A stretch of 64,000 nt of DNA from Verrucomicrobiota bacterium (GCA_026397915.1 JAPLTX010000023.1:1-64000); one strand, 5' to 3'. Positions 1 to 9,633 are shown, counted from the first letter of the stretch. Notes: generated by a model not told the origin, from the sequence alone. A program made the numbers and translations.

Positions 1-1
1 A

Positions 2-262
2 CTCAGCGCCGACGCCAAGACGGTGAAGATTCACTGGAACTGGGGTGGCTATGCGGCGTTCCTGGACATGATCGAGATCCATGTGGACCGCGGCGACGGC
101 AAAGGCTGGACGCTATTGGCCTACGACACCACCCCCGGCTATGACGACACCGCGCCCCGGCCCGACGCGCCCGTGAAGTGGAAATACCGCGCCATCTACC
201 GCGTCGGCGACCAGCAAGTCGGCCAGTGGAGCCAGACGATGTCCATCACCGTCGGCGGATAG
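2..262 (+). CDS. C-terminal end of a small FN3-like protein (5' end outside window)
   Basis: The frame is open from the first full codon of the window and stops at 262, so only the last 86 residues are seen. They form a beta-rich segment with aromatic strands (HWNWGGY, KWKYRAIYRVGDQQVGQWS) that looks like a fibronectin type III-like fold. The ending aligns by eye with the C-terminus of the protein at 28231-28845 (RRYMAKFVIGDQEVGYESDAITV), with the same GDQ-V-G-S-I-V spacing, so the two are probably paralogues. Function is unknown. The next gene converges on it at 385; the 122 bases between hold only GC-rich short palindromes and no clear terminator. Confidence 0.6.
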   Translation, partial: LSADAKTVKIHWNWGGYAAFLDMIEIHVDRGDGKGWTLLAYDTTPGYDDTAPRPDAPVKWKYRAIYRVGDQQVGQWSQTMSITVGG

Positions 263-384
263 AGGGCGCGACCCGCGCCCACGCCGCGAGGCGCGGGACA
301 CACCTGAAACGGACGGCGCATGAAGCGAGAAGTGGCGGCCGGTAGGTAGGAGTCGTGGGCGCGCTCCGTTATCCGGCCATCAAC

Positions 385-1857
385 TCAGAAGCTGAAGGTG
401 GTCTGGACGTAAACGAAGTTGGCGTCCACCGCGCCGCCGTTGGCCGCCACGGAACCGACGGATTGCTTGATGTAGTCGCCGACGAAAAAGTGGCCGTAGC
501 CCGCCTGCACGTTCCACCACGCTTTGAAGTTGTAGCTGGCAACCAAGTCCAGTTCCGTCCCCACAAATGAATCATAGGTCGGATGGATGCCGTAGCCATT
601 GCCGTTGCGTCCGCTGCCCGACATCGGGTAGAGGGCATCGTGAGTGTCGTAGAGGTAGTAAACCCGGTAATCGGCCGAGAGCTTCAGGTTCTTCAACGGC
701 GTGAGGGACGCGGACATGCGCGGAATGTGGGCGTTGCGCTCGCAGAGCAAATCCATCATCCCATAGATCGCGTGATTGGTGCCGAAGAGGTTGTCAAAGG
801 ATCCACTTTCGCCGTCGGTGGAATCGGCGTCGCCAGAGCCGACGTCGTAGCCCACGCCCAACCGCGGCGATGCCCAGAGGTTGGTCCACGTGTAGCCGGC
901 GGCGGCGAAGACGCCGTAGGCTTGGTGGTCCAGCCGCTTTTTCGAGGTGGAGTTGTAGATGGTGCCCAACTGGCCGGCAGCTTCGAGGCTGTAGTCCCAG
1001 CCGCCGAGTCTGCCGGGCAGCGATTTGAAACGAAAACCGAAGGTGAACAGGTCGCGGGCGGTGCTGGGCGTGCCGGGCACGTCGAACGCCGACGCGCTCA
1101 CGGCCTCCGGGCCGGCGTTGCGGGAGAGAATGAAGAACTGCGTCTCCTGCCACGACACCAGTTTCTGGCTCGACGCGTAGATGCCGGAGAACGTGTCGTA
1201 GCTGTTGTTCTCGTCGAAGTGGCCCTGATAAGGCACGACGACGCGGGCGGCAAACGCGTCCACCCAGAACACTTCATTGGTGAACCGCAGCTTGATGGCG
1301 TCGAACGTCCGGCCGGGATTGCCCCAGTCGCTGTTACCGATGAACCGCTGGTCGCCGTAGATCAGTTCCTGCCGGCCAATCTTCGCCAGCAAGGGGAACC
1401 GGGTTGGATCGCCCAGTAGAATGTAAGCCTGCTGCAACGCAGCCTTGTTGTCATCCGGTCCCGGCGAACGACGGTCCCATTCCGCCGTGCTGTTGCGCAT
1501 CTCGCCATACACGGTGAGCCAAGAGAAAGGCGAGTAGCCGGCGTGCACCTTTTGGCGCAGCAACAACTCATCGCTGCTGTTGGCCTGGCCGCGGGCGATG
1601 AAATCAGTATTCGGATTCACCGGTGTGGTGAGCGGCTTCGTGCCAGCCGGCACGCTCGTCATGGAACTGGCGGCGCGCACCGCGCCGTCGTAATCCTCGT
1701 AACGCAATCGAAACTCCCCGCCAAAGTCCCATGCGTTCATCGCCTCGGACTCCTTGCGCAGCCAGTCGTTCAACAGGCCGGCGCCCTTGGAATCCGCCGC
1801 CGCCTGCGTGGCCACCAGCAACAACATGACCGCCACGACCAGATGTCTCATCATCAT
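385..1857 (-). CDS. Alginate-export-like outer membrane beta-barrel protein
   Basis: The mature part alternates aromatic and polar residues and ends in F-V-Y-V-Q-T-T-F-S-F, a typical C-terminal outer-membrane strand with a final Phe. The fold resembles the AlgE/alginate-export porin family (known family trait: channel for anionic sugars or other small solutes). I place the start at 1857 (MMMRHLVVAVMLLLVATQAAA), which gives a clean Sec signal peptide and a GGGGAAG stretch upstream; the frame extends to 1935 but that would overlap the upstream receiver gene. It is last in the same-strand sensory cluster 6185 to 385, 53 bases after the receiver gene, so it may be the output or uptake partner of that system. 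The substrate cannot be read from sequence. Confidence 0.75.
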   Translation of the reverse strand: MMMRHLVVAVMLLLVATQAAADSKGAGLLNDWLRKESEAMNAWDFGGEFRLRYEDYDGAVRAASSMTSVPAGTKPLTTPVNPNTDFIARGQANSSDELLLRQKVHAGYSPFSWLTVYGEMRNSTAEWDRRSPGPDDNKAALQQAYILLGDPTRFPLLAKIGRQELIYGDQRFIGNSDWGNPGRTFDAIKLRFTNEVFWVDAFAARVVVPYQGHFDENNSYDTFSGIYASSQKLVSWQETQFFILSRNAGPEAVSASAFDVPGTPSTARDLFTFGFRFKSLPGRLGGWDYSLEAAGQLGTIYNSTSKKRLDHQAYGVFAAAGYTWTNLWASPRLGVGYDVGSGDADSTDGESGSFDNLFGTNHAIYGMMDLLCERNAHIPRMSASLTPLKNLKLSADYRVYYLYDTHDALYPMSGSGRNGNGYGIHPTYDSFVGTELDLVASYNFKAWWNVQAGYGHFFVGDYIKQSVGSVAANGGAVDANFVYVQTTFSF

Positions 1858-1910
1858 TTCCAACTTCCCCAGGTAGATACCCGCCGGAGCGTTCCATTCC
1901 GCCTCGCGGT

Positions 1911-2285
1911 TCAAGCACCGCGCCGGCTCAGGCAATGCTCGATGGTCTCCAGAAGGATCGTCTCATCCAGTATGGGCTTGGTGAGATAATCAGTGAATCC
2001 CGCGGCGAGGAATTCCTTGCGACCGCCCATCGCGTTGTAGGCGGTCAAGGCAATGACGGGGATGTCCTTCATCGCCGCGTCGGCCCGGATCCGTCGTAAT
2101 ACTTCCATGCCGTCCATGTCGGGCAACGAGATATCCAGCAGCACAAGATCGGGGGGCTGTTTTCGCATGCCCTCGCAGGCGTCCTCGCCGTTTTCATACT
2201 CGGCAACCTCGTAACAACCGCATAGGATCGTCCGGAAAAGCAACCGATTGTCCGGGTTGTCTTCGACGAGGGCAATCCTCTTCAC
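1911..2285 (-). CDS. Single-domain response regulator (DivK/CheY-like receiver)
   Basis: A 124-residue receiver domain with no output domain. The acidic pocket (VEDN at 7-10), phospho-acceptor Asp in LLDISLPDMDG (about residue 52), the switch Thr in IALTAYN and the Lys in LTKPI are all present, so it should be phosphorylatable. It starts with GTG at 2285 in a 4-base GTGA overlap with the Hpt gene, which strongly supports translational coupling. In a relay of kinase, receiver, Hpt and receiver it would be the terminal Asp carrier, acting by protein contact. Confidence 0.9.
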   Translation of the reverse strand: MKRIALVEDNPDNRLLFRTILCGCYEVAEYENGEDACEGMRKQPPDLVLLDISLPDMDGMEVLRRIRADAAMKDIPVIALTAYNAMGGRKEFLAAGFTDYLTKPILDETILLETIEHCLSRRGA

Positions 2286-2635
2286 GGAAGGTTCATCTCC
2301 CGTTCAAGCAACGGCTGGACCCGGATGAAGGCGGCCTCCAGCTCGCGCAACAGGGCAGGGATTTGATCGGGTTGCTTGTCCATCGCGAGCCGCTCGATGC
2401 GGCTGGCCAGTTCCTGCACGGCGCGCGCGCCGACGTTGGCGGCGCTGGAGCGGATGGGGTGGACGGCATGTTGGATGGCATTGAGGTCGCTCGCTCGCTC
2501 GCCGTCGCGGGCAGCTTCAAGTTTTTTCGGGACGTATTCCAAGACGATGGCGAGCATCTCACGAACAAGCTTCCGGCCGCCGATCTTCTCCAACCGGGCT
2601 ATGGCTGCGCTATCCCAACTATTGTCTTCGCTCAC
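2282..2635 (-). CDS. Histidine phosphotransfer (Hpt) domain protein
   Basis: A 117-residue all-helical protein carrying the Hpt signature H-P-I-R-S-S-A-A-N-V-G-A around residue 60. The family consensus is H-x-L-K-G-S-S-A-x-x-G-A, so the usual Lys after the phospho-His is Arg here. It should shuttle a phosphoryl group between the hybrid kinase upstream (stop at 2729) and the receiver downstream (GTG start inside its stop codon). The 93-base gap to the kinase gene contains no other frame. No signal peptide or membrane segment: cytoplasmic. Confidence 0.88.
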   Translation of the reverse strand: MSEDNSWDSAAIARLEKIGGRKLVREMLAIVLEYVPKKLEAARDGERASDLNAIQHAVHPIRSSAANVGARAVQELASRIERLAMDKQPDQIPALLRELEAAFIRVQPLLEREMNLP

Positions 2636-2728
2636 GACTTTTTCTTTCCTGTGTTTGGCCGTGCATCCTGTGGATTGTCCTTAAAGACGGCGATCACGTC
2701 AACTCCAAGGACGACATCGGCCCCGCGC

Positions 2729-5149
2729 TCATGTGATCGAAGCGCCACCTGTGCTTGTGGGATCATTCAGCGCACGCAAGCGCGCCCGGCTGGGCCGGTT
2801 CTTGAGCATGCCGTTCAGTATCCGCTCCAGATCATCGCCCCATTCTTCGGCTTTCTTCAGGACTGCTTGCGCTTCGGTGCCGAGCCGCTTTGCTTCGTCA
2901 GCGGTCAGTTCCTTGGCGGTAACGACAAAGACCGGGATGTGCCAATGGCGCGGGTTCTTGCGGATCGTGTCCAGGAACGCCATGCCGTCCATCTCCGGCA
3001 TCATCAAGTCGAGGAGGATCAGGTTGGGTGTAAACGTCTCCAGCATCGCCAGGGCTTCGCGGCCATTGACAGCCATGCGCAGTTCAGTGACACGGCCTGT
3101 CAGGTGGGCAGCAAAGAGCCGGCGGTCGTCTTCGTTATCCTCGACCACGAGAATCCGGGAGCGCGGGATGAGGCTGATGACGCGGAGGAGGTCTTCGCGC
3201 GAAACGGGTTTTTGCAGCATCTCCACCGCGCCGAGGACCGTGCCCCGCCTCTCGCGCGCGACAACGCTGACGACAATGACGGGGGTGTCTTTCATCTCCG
3301 CGTCAGCTTTGAGCCGCCGCAAGACCTCCCAACCGTCCATCTGCGGCATGAGCAGGTCGAGTGTGATGAGGTCAGGCTTGATTTCCTTCGCCATGCGCAG
3401 GCCCAGCTCGCCGCTGTCGGCCGCGACGACGTGGCAACCGAATTGTTCGATCAGGTTCGTCAGCAACACACGTGAGTCGGCTTCGTCGTCAATGATCAGC
3501 ACCAGTTTGTTCCGAAGCGGCTGCGTGGCCTCCATGGCCTGGATGCGCCGCGTCACTTCGACCGCGGCCTCGGCTGCGGAGAAACCATGCACTTCAGCCA
3601 ACGGAGCGGGACGCACCGTGATGCCGGCCGATGTCGGATGTGTCGCCAGGACGATGCTGAAGGCGGAACCTTTGCCAGGTTCACTGGCGACTTCGAGACG
3701 GTATCCCATCAATTCGCACAGCGCCTTGGAAATGGTAAGTCCGAGGCCGGTGCCACCGTATTTGCGGGTCGTGCTGGGGTCGGCTTGCTGGAATGCTTCG
3801 AAGATGGCCGCGAGCCGGTCTTCGGGAATGCCGATACCGGTGTCGGCGACGGTGATGCGGGCGGGCCGGTGAGTGCCTTCCTCGACGGCCACGCTGACGG
3901 TGACGCTGCCTCGTTCGGTGAACTTCAGCGCGTTGCCGACGAGGTTGATGATGACCTGCTTGAGCTTGCCGGCGTCGGTTTCCAACGGGGCGATGTGGTC
4001 GGGCAGCTCGGCGGCGAGTCTGACCGGACGGTCGCGAAGTTGTGGTTCGAACTGGCCGATGATGACCGTGATCAACCGATCCAGCGTCACCATCGAAGTC
4101 TCGATCTCCACCCGCTTGGCTTCGATCTTGGAGAGGTCGAGGACCTGGTTGATCAGATCGAGCAGATGTTTGCCGTTGGCAACGATCCGCTCCAAGAAGG
4201 TCAGGTCTTCGGGGTGCAGATTGCTGCTTTTGTTTTTCAGCAGGATGTTGGTGAAGCCGATGACGGAGTTCAGCGGCGTGCGCAACTCATGGCTCATGTT
4301 GGCGAGGAACTGGCTCTTGGTGCGGCTCGCCGCCTCGGCGGTTTCCTTGGCGTGACGGAGTTCCTCCTGGGCGCGTTTGCGTTCGGCGATTTCCACAGCC
4401 AGTTCGTCGCGGGAAACAGTGACAGAGTTCAGCTTCTCCGTCATCTCGTCGAAAGAACGCGCGAGCTGGCCTATCTCGTCCTGCGACCCTGTGGCCACTT
4501 TGTGGCTCAGGTTGCCGGAGCCGATGATTTTGGTGCCCTTCTGAAGCCGTTCGATGGGCAACACAACGCCGTGATCGAACAACCACGAGATGCCAACCAG
4601 ACTGACCGCGATCAACGCCACGGCCGCCAGCATGATGATCGTGCTCTGGTCGCGCGCCAATGCCGCGCCATGACGGCTGAGCGCGGCCAGTTCCGAGGCG
4701 TCGGACACCATCGTCTGGGTTCGCGCGTCCAACTGGCCGACAAACCGCTGTTTCAGCTCAAGCGGGGCGAAGTCAACCGAAGACACGGCGTGCCCGGCCT
4801 TGAGCCGCGTCAGGCTGACGAAGATGTTCCGCAACTCCAAGTTGTTCTGCCGGCATTGCTTGAGGATGGTCCGGGTTTCCGCGCCGGCAAACTCCGCGCT
4901 GTTGAGCAACCGCGTCAGGGAATCGTGCTTCATCAACCACTGCGTCTGCGCGCGTTCACTTTCGTGCAACACGTAGTCCGTCGTCAGAATCCCCAGCTCG
5001 AACAGCCCGCGCGTCAGTTCATTGGCCACCGTGCTTTCCCGCCAGGCGCTGTTGTTCTGCCGGAACGCCGTCATCAACGTCGCCGACGCGAGCACAATGA
5101 CGCCCAACGAGCAGAGGATGATGATGTGCAGCTTCGTCTTGATCTTCAT
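2729..5149 (-). CDS. Membrane hybrid sensor histidine kinase with two receiver domains
   Basis: 806 residues. TM1 at about 8-28, a periplasmic helical sensor at 30-168, TM2 at 171-191, HAMP at 190-243 and a short coiled coil. The HisKA domain has H287 in NMSHELRTPLN. The ATPase domain follows with N box NLVGNALKFT, G1 DTGIGIP and G2 GGTGLGL. Two receivers come last, at about 548-660 (Asp in TLDLLMPQMDG) and 666-780 (Asp in LLDLMMPEMDG). The first receiver has Ser-Val where Thr/Ala is usual, so it may be less active. The gene starts 10 bases after a binding-protein gene and is followed by Hpt and receiver genes, making a full relay. It may sense a ligand carried by that binding protein. Confidence 0.93.
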   Translation of the reverse strand: MKIKTKLHIIILCSLGVIVLASATLMTAFRQNNSAWRESTVANELTRGLFELGILTTDYVLHESERAQTQWLMKHDSLTRLLNSAEFAGAETRTILKQCRQNNLELRNIFVSLTRLKAGHAVSSVDFAPLELKQRFVGQLDARTQTMVSDASELAALSRHGAALARDQSTIIMLAAVALIAVSLVGISWLFDHGVVLPIERLQKGTKIIGSGNLSHKVATGSQDEIGQLARSFDEMTEKLNSVTVSRDELAVEIAERKRAQEELRHAKETAEAASRTKSQFLANMSHELRTPLNSVIGFTNILLKNKSSNLHPEDLTFLERIVANGKHLLDLINQVLDLSKIEAKRVEIETSMVTLDRLITVIIGQFEPQLRDRPVRLAAELPDHIAPLETDAGKLKQVIINLVGNALKFTERGSVTVSVAVEEGTHRPARITVADTGIGIPEDRLAAIFEAFQQADPSTTRKYGGTGLGLTISKALCELMGYRLEVASEPGKGSAFSIVLATHPTSAGITVRPAPLAEVHGFSAAEAAVEVTRRIQAMEATQPLRNKLVLIIDDEADSRVLLTNLIEQFGCHVVAADSGELGLRMAKEIKPDLITLDLLMPQMDGWEVLRRLKADAEMKDTPVIVVSVVARERRGTVLGAVEMLQKPVSREDLLRVISLIPRSRILVVEDNEDDRRLFAAHLTGRVTELRMAVNGREALAMLETFTPNLILLDLMMPEMDGMAFLDTIRKNPRHWHIPVFVVTAKELTADEAKRLGTEAQAVLKKAEEWGDDLERILNGMLKNRPSRARLRALNDPTSTGGASIT

Positions 5150-5159
5150 CGCCTTGCCT

Positions 5160-6185
5160 TCAGCGGATGACGCTCACCGCCGACGGTTTGACTGACAGCA
5201 TCGCGTCGAGATGAACAAACTGCAAGTAGTTTGGCATCGCGGTCTGCTCCACCAAATGACTGCTCATGGCCCATCGCGCCTGATCTTCCAGCGCGACCAA
5301 CAACGACTGGCTCAACCTCACCCGCAATTCCAGACGCGGCCAAAGCTGGCGCAGCGTTGGCTCCGGCATCGAAATCGTCCGCGCCACAATGCTCCTCGCA
5401 CGCTGCGGTTGGTTCTTCGCAAACGCTTCCGCAGCAAGCAATGCACGAACAATGCAACGTGCCGCTTCCGGTTGTTCCTTCAGGAAGCGATTGGAAGCCA
5501 TAAGACTGTAATACTCCACGTAAAGCCCCGGTTCCTCAAACGCCACTGCGTTGCCTCCCAACAATCTGTTCGCCTGACTCGTGAAAGGCTCCCGGATGGA
5601 TGCCGCGTCGGCATCGCCGCGAGCCAGAGCTTGGGGAAATTCGGTTTGCGGCATGTAACAGATCGTCACGTCCTTTTCCGACAGACCGTGCTTGAGCAGA
5701 AACATGTGCAGGAAGAACTGCACCACCGAGGTTTTCTGCGTGGCGATGCGTTTGCCTTTCAAATCCGCTGGTCGGACGATGCCGCGGTCTTTCCGCGCCA
5801 TGACGGTCACGTCGTTGTCCCACGAGGCAACGCTGGTTACGACGCGGAAATCCCGCCGCTCGAAACTGCCGAACACTACCGGTGTGTCACCGGCGACGGC
5901 GATCTGGGCTTCGCCAGCCTGAAGCACATCCATGGCCATCACGCCTGTCGTGCACTTCTTCACGGTTACCGCAACGCCCGCCCGCGAGAACAATCCTTCG
6001 TGATCCGCAAGGATTACCAGCGACGTCAGCGGCAACATGCCTACGGCCATCGTCACTGACATTGCCGTCTTCGGTGGCTGCTGAGGCTTGCACGAACAAC
6101 CCAGCGTCGGGCCTAGAACGGCAAGCAAACAAAGCACCGTCAGCCGCGCGACAATCCTCGCTTTCGTTCCCGACTTGGTGATCAT
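5160..6185 (-). CDS. NMT1/SsuA-like ABC substrate-binding lipoprotein
   Basis: 341 residues. The N-terminus is a lipoprotein signal with lipobox T-L-G-C (Cys about 30). The body has the type 2 periplasmic binding fold of the NMT1/THI5/SsuA family: the MAVGMLPLTSLVILADHEGLF start, AQIAVAGDTPVV, DLKGKRIATQ and an ARGDADAA segment typical of nitrate, sulfonate or pyrimidine-precursor binding proteins. No permease or ATPase gene is adjacent; instead the hybrid kinase starts 10 bases downstream. I infer a sensing role as ligand presenter to the kinase rather than, or besides, transport. The start ATG at 6185 is preceded by a GAGAAGG stretch. Confidence 0.82.
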   Translation of the reverse strand: MITKSGTKARIVARLTVLCLLAVLGPTLGCSCKPQQPPKTAMSVTMAVGMLPLTSLVILADHEGLFSRAGVAVTVKKCTTGVMAMDVLQAGEAQIAVAGDTPVVFGSFERRDFRVVTSVASWDNDVTVMARKDRGIVRPADLKGKRIATQKTSVVQFFLHMFLLKHGLSEKDVTICYMPQTEFPQALARGDADAASIREPFTSQANRLLGGNAVAFEEPGLYVEYYSLMASNRFLKEQPEAARCIVRALLAAEAFAKNQPQRARSIVARTISMPEPTLRQLWPRLELRVRLSQSLLVALEDQARWAMSSHLVEQTAMPNYLQFVHLDAMLSVKPSAVSVIR

Positions 6186-6304
6186 TGTGAAACACCCTTC
6201 TCCCAGCTCACGCTTTCCGGGAAGAATCTAGCCCAACGCCAACCGGAACAAAAGACTTTTCCCGGGAACCCACCGCGCCTTTGGTGTCCTGAAGTGCAGG
6301 CCGG

Positions 6305-8032
6305 CTACCGCCTGCCGTGATTGAAACCAACCGCGGCGCGCTTCAGCTTCGCGCCTGCGTTGTCCTGGATAGACACGTTGACGCACGAAGGATCCACGCG
6401 AATCATGGCCGGGCGATTCTGGAAAATGTTACCGTTCATCCGCAGGTCGTGGCCGTTGGGAGCGAAAGTCACCGCTTCATCGGCACACCCTTCGCCGAGC
6501 GCAAACACGTTGTCATGCACGATGACGGGACCGTAGGAGCCTTTCTCTTCGTGCAATGTGAAGTAGAGTTCCGGCCAGCGACGATACTCCCCGGTCTCGC
6601 AACTACGGCGACCGCGGCGCGGATTGCTCTCGCCCTTGGTCGTGTTGTTGACGAAGACGTTGCCTTGCAGGATGAAATTCTTCGGCTGGTTGATCCAACT
6701 GCCTCGCCCGCCGTTGCGGAAGGTGTTGCCGACGATCGTCACGTCCTCGCAGGATTTCTCCACGCTCATCACGCGCGAGCCATTCGTGCCATCTATCTGG
6801 TTGCCGGTGATTGTCGCGTTCTTGCAGAACTCCGCCAGGAAGAATGCGCCCATCCGCGAGCCGATGATGTGGTTGTTCGCGAACACCACGTTCCGGCAAC
6901 GCTGCACGTGCATCGTGTCGCCCAAGGCGCTGAACTGGCAGCCGGTGATCCGCACGTCGCGCGCGCACATGATATCCACCCCGCCCTTGCCCAGCGCTGC
7001 GCCGGTCGGAGCGTAGAGGCCGTGAAACGCGCCGGAGAAATTGTGGATGAGTTGGACACCATTGCCGCTCGCATCCTGGAAACGTATTGGCTTCCCGCCG
7101 GGCTGCTCCGACACCTTGACGTGGTCGGCGGCTGACTCGACGACGAAGTATTGCCGCCCGCGCGTGATGTTTCTCGGCAACGCGCCGCCGAAAAAGCACA
7201 GCGCATGGTTCGGCTCCGCGTCCTTGCTGACACCAATGGGCTTCACACGATTATCGAAACGCACACGGTCGTCGCCGTCGCTCATCTGCACGCCGGAGCG
7301 AACGAGGTCGTTGCGGAAGTAATACCGCGCCCGTTCCACCTCCCACGGCTCGTAGTCCTCCGGCCAGACGATGACCTGCCAAAGATAGCCGTAGTCCCAC
7401 ATGAACTTCCCGCTTCGCAGCAGCGTGCAACTCTCGACATGGACGCGCTCGGCCAGTGTCACCACCTCGCTCTCACTGCCCTTCTTGCCCGCGCCCTCGA
7501 CGCCGATGACCGCCCCCGCAATGCCGTCCGAGCGCACGTCGCGAAACAGGATATCACTCGTTGCGCCGCCAGCCGTTGTGCCGATGACGAAGATGCGTGT
7601 GCTCACATTCGGTTCCCAGGAATTCTCCCGCCGGGCCGGGTCGAAGCAATAGCCTTGGAAAAAGCCGCCGTGCCACGCGAAAGCCGTCACGTTAGTGCCG
7701 CTGAAGATCACCCGTCGCGCCTTGTCGCCGAGTTGCTTAGGAAAACGAAACCGCGCGCCGCGCGCAAACACCGTCGTGCCCGATGGAATTACCGCCGGCT
7801 TCTCCCCCGCGACGAAGTAATCGCCCGGAGGAATCGTCACCACGCCGCCACCGCGCCGCGCCACGTCGGCGAAGCACGCCGTCAGCGCCGGCGTGTCGTC
7901 CGTCACGCCATCCGCCTTCGGCGAATACGCCGCGAGGCTCACCACCGCGCGGCCCGTAGAAAAAGCCTCGCCGCTCCATGCGACTGCGGCGCAGACGGCA
8001 AACGCCAACACTAGAGAGGATTTGAGTTTCAT
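6305..8032 (-). CDS. Secreted right-handed beta-helix protein (pectate-lyase-superfamily)
   Basis: A signal peptide (MKLKSSLVLAFAVCAAVAWSGEAF) is followed by the hallmark start of pectin-lyase-fold proteins, YSPKADGVTDDTPALTACF and GGGVVTIPPGDYFV. Many short asparagine-rich rungs come after it (ITGNQIDGTN, IVGNTFRNGG, LQGNVFVNN). The C-terminal third carries the regular beta-helix coils. The frame extends to 8047, overlapping the stop of the GH28 gene, but ATG 8032 gives the better signal peptide. It lies directly behind GH28 on the same strand, so both probably act on plant or algal polyuronides outside the inner membrane. Catalytic residues could not be assigned, so lyase activity is only possible. 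Confidence 0.8.
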   Translation of the reverse strand: MKLKSSLVLAFAVCAAVAWSGEAFSTGRAVVSLAAYSPKADGVTDDTPALTACFADVARRGGGVVTIPPGDYFVAGEKPAVIPSGTTVFARGARFRFPKQLGDKARRVIFSGTNVTAFAWHGGFFQGYCFDPARRENSWEPNVSTRIFVIGTTAGGATSDILFRDVRSDGIAGAVIGVEGAGKKGSESEVVTLAERVHVESCTLLRSGKFMWDYGYLWQVIVWPEDYEPWEVERARYYFRNDLVRSGVQMSDGDDRVRFDNRVKPIGVSKDAEPNHALCFFGGALPRNITRGRQYFVVESAADHVKVSEQPGGKPIRFQDASGNGVQLIHNFSGAFHGLYAPTGAALGKGGVDIMCARDVRITGCQFSALGDTMHVQRCRNVVFANNHIIGSRMGAFFLAEFCKNATITGNQIDGTNGSRVMSVEKSCEDVTIVGNTFRNGGRGSWINQPKNFILQGNVFVNNTTKGESNPRRGRRSCETGEYRRWPELYFTLHEEKGSYGPVIVHDNVFALGEGCADEAVTFAPNGHDLRMNGNIFQNRPAMIRVDPSCVNVSIQDNAGAKLKRAAVGFNHGRR

Positions 8033-8043
8033 GACTTCGACAA

Positions 8044-9633
8044 TCATTTGGTTGCAAGCGCGTCCTTGGGTGCGTCAGGCGCGATGTCGGCTGGTTTGCC
8101 CGCGCCGCTGAGGTCGTTGGCGAGGAGCGTGATGTTGCGGCTCTTGTCGCCAGCGAGCTTCAGGAACGCTCCGTCTTTCGCGTGCGGCTTGCAGCCGCGG
8201 ATGAGCGCGTCGCGGACTTGCGCCAGGCCGAGCATAGCCGCGCCGCCCGGCCAGAACGCGGCGTCGAGGCCGTCCAGCGACAGATTCTCCACGTCGTCGA
8301 AGACCATCGCGTGGCGCTGGTCGGCGGCGACGGTTCGCAACTGGATGTTTGAGAAGCGCAGTCCTTTCACGTGGCGGCAATAGAAGCCGTAGGCCGGCAG
8401 GTCGCCAAACATCAGCGACTCCGGATATTTCTTCGGCAGCTCGTCAACCTGCTTCTCCGCCAGCTTGCGCGTGCCGCCGCCCTCGAACTCGAACATGAGG
8501 TTGCTGACCAAGACGTTGTGGATGGGTGCGTTGGTCAGGCCGGTGATCGAGCAGCCGATCTTCCCGACGCCGGTGGCGACGACATTGTTGATGACAACGT
8601 CGCGGAAACTGCCGACGGGCGGCGGCTCCATGCCGTCCTTGAACGGCCGCGCCCGGTCGCCGAGCCGCAGGAAAAGGGGAACGGTTACGCCGTGGATGCT
8701 GATGTTGGAGATGGCGATGCGCTCCAGTTGTCCGCCGTCCACCAGTTCCAGCGAAATGCCGCTCATACCGCGACCACGACCGTAGAAGACGTTGGTGTGC
8801 GTTGGGGAGGTAACGACGCAGTTGGCAATGGTGATGTTCTTGAAACCGCCGTTGGACTCGGTGCCCATCTTGATCGCGTTGCAGTGACTGCGGGCGACGC
8901 AATCGCTGATCGTGATACTGTCGCAGGGCCGCTCGAACGTGCTCTTGAGCGTAATGGCGTCGTCGTCGCTCTCGAAGACACACTGCGAGACCGTGCAGTC
9001 CTTGCAACCGTCGAGGTCGAGGCCGTCGTTGTTGGCGTTGCCGAAGTTCCAGACGCGGACGCCGCGCATGGTCAGCCGCTCGCAACCGAGATAGTGTTGC
9101 ATCCACATCGCCGAATGCTGCAACCGCACGCCCTCCACCAACACATCGCGGCAGTTGACGAGCCGGATCAGATACGGCCGGTTTTCGTAGGGGCGCTTGC
9201 GGTCCTTCATCTTGAAGCTCCGCCCCTGGCCGTCAATCAAGCCGCGCCCGGTGATGCCGACGTTCTCCAAGTTCTCGCCGGCGATGAGGCTCTGCTTCAC
9301 GTATTGGTCCGTGTAGGAGCGGACGGCGGGGACGTTGTCCGGGTAATGCGCGATGTTCGTGCTGCCGAGCAAAGTCGCGCCGGCTTCGATGCGCAGCGTG
9401 ACGCGGCTGCGCAAGTAGATCGTGCCGGAGAGAAACTTCCCGCCCGCCAGCACCACCGTGCCGCCACCTGCCGCCGCACAGGCGTCCATCGCCTTTTGAA
9501 TCGGCCCGGTGCAGAGCGTGGTGCCGTCGGCTTGCGCGCCGAAGTCGCGGACATCGAAGACGGCGTTGGCAGCAAACGTCGTTGTGCTCATCCACGCAGT
9601 AAGAATCGAGACGACAATGAAGTGGTGAATCAT
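8044..9633 (-). CDS. Glycoside hydrolase family 28 (polygalacturonase-like)
   Basis: A Sec signal (MIHHFIVVSILTAWMSTTTFAA) is followed by VFDVRDFGAQADGTTLCTGPIQKAMDACAAAGGGTVVLAGG, the standard GH28 opening, given here in parts. The active-site region reads NNDGLDLDG then ESDDDAITLKS, corresponding to the family's N-T-D and D-D motifs, then RSHCNAIKMGTES for the G-H/R-I-K region. This fits an inverting galacturonan hydrolase. ATG 9633 has a good GGGAGAT Shine-Dalgarno; a longer frame starts at GTG 9678 in a GTGA overlap with the upstream isomerase gene. It forms an operon-like run with the TIM-barrel gene and the beta-helix gene. Confidence 0.88.
   Translation of the reverse strand: MIHHFIVVSILTAWMSTTTFAANAVFDVRDFGAQADGTTLCTGPIQKAMDACAAAGGGTVVLAGGKFLSGTIYLRSRVTLRIEAGATLLGSTNIAHYPDNVPAVRSYTDQYVKQSLIAGENLENVGITGRGLIDGQGRSFKMKDRKRPYENRPYLIRLVNCRDVLVEGVRLQHSAMWMQHYLGCERLTMRGVRVWNFGNANNDGLDLDGCKDCTVSQCVFESDDDAITLKSTFERPCDSITISDCVARSHCNAIKMGTESNGGFKNITIANCVVTSPTHTNVFYGRGRGMSGISLELVDGGQLERIAISNISIHGVTVPLFLRLGDRARPFKDGMEPPPVGSFRDVVINNVVATGVGKIGCSITGLTNAPIHNVLVSNLMFEFEGGGTRKLAEKQVDELPKKYPESLMFGDLPAYGFYCRHVKGLRFSNIQLRTVAADQRHAMVFDDVENLSLDGLDAAFWPGGAAMLGLAQVRDALIRGCKPHAKDGAFLKLAGDKSRNITLLANDLSGAGKPADIAPDAPKDALATK

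Noticed and set aside
385..1935. Porin start at 1935
   Set aside because: It would overlap the receiver gene and lacks a signal peptide at its N-terminus; 1857 gives a proper one.
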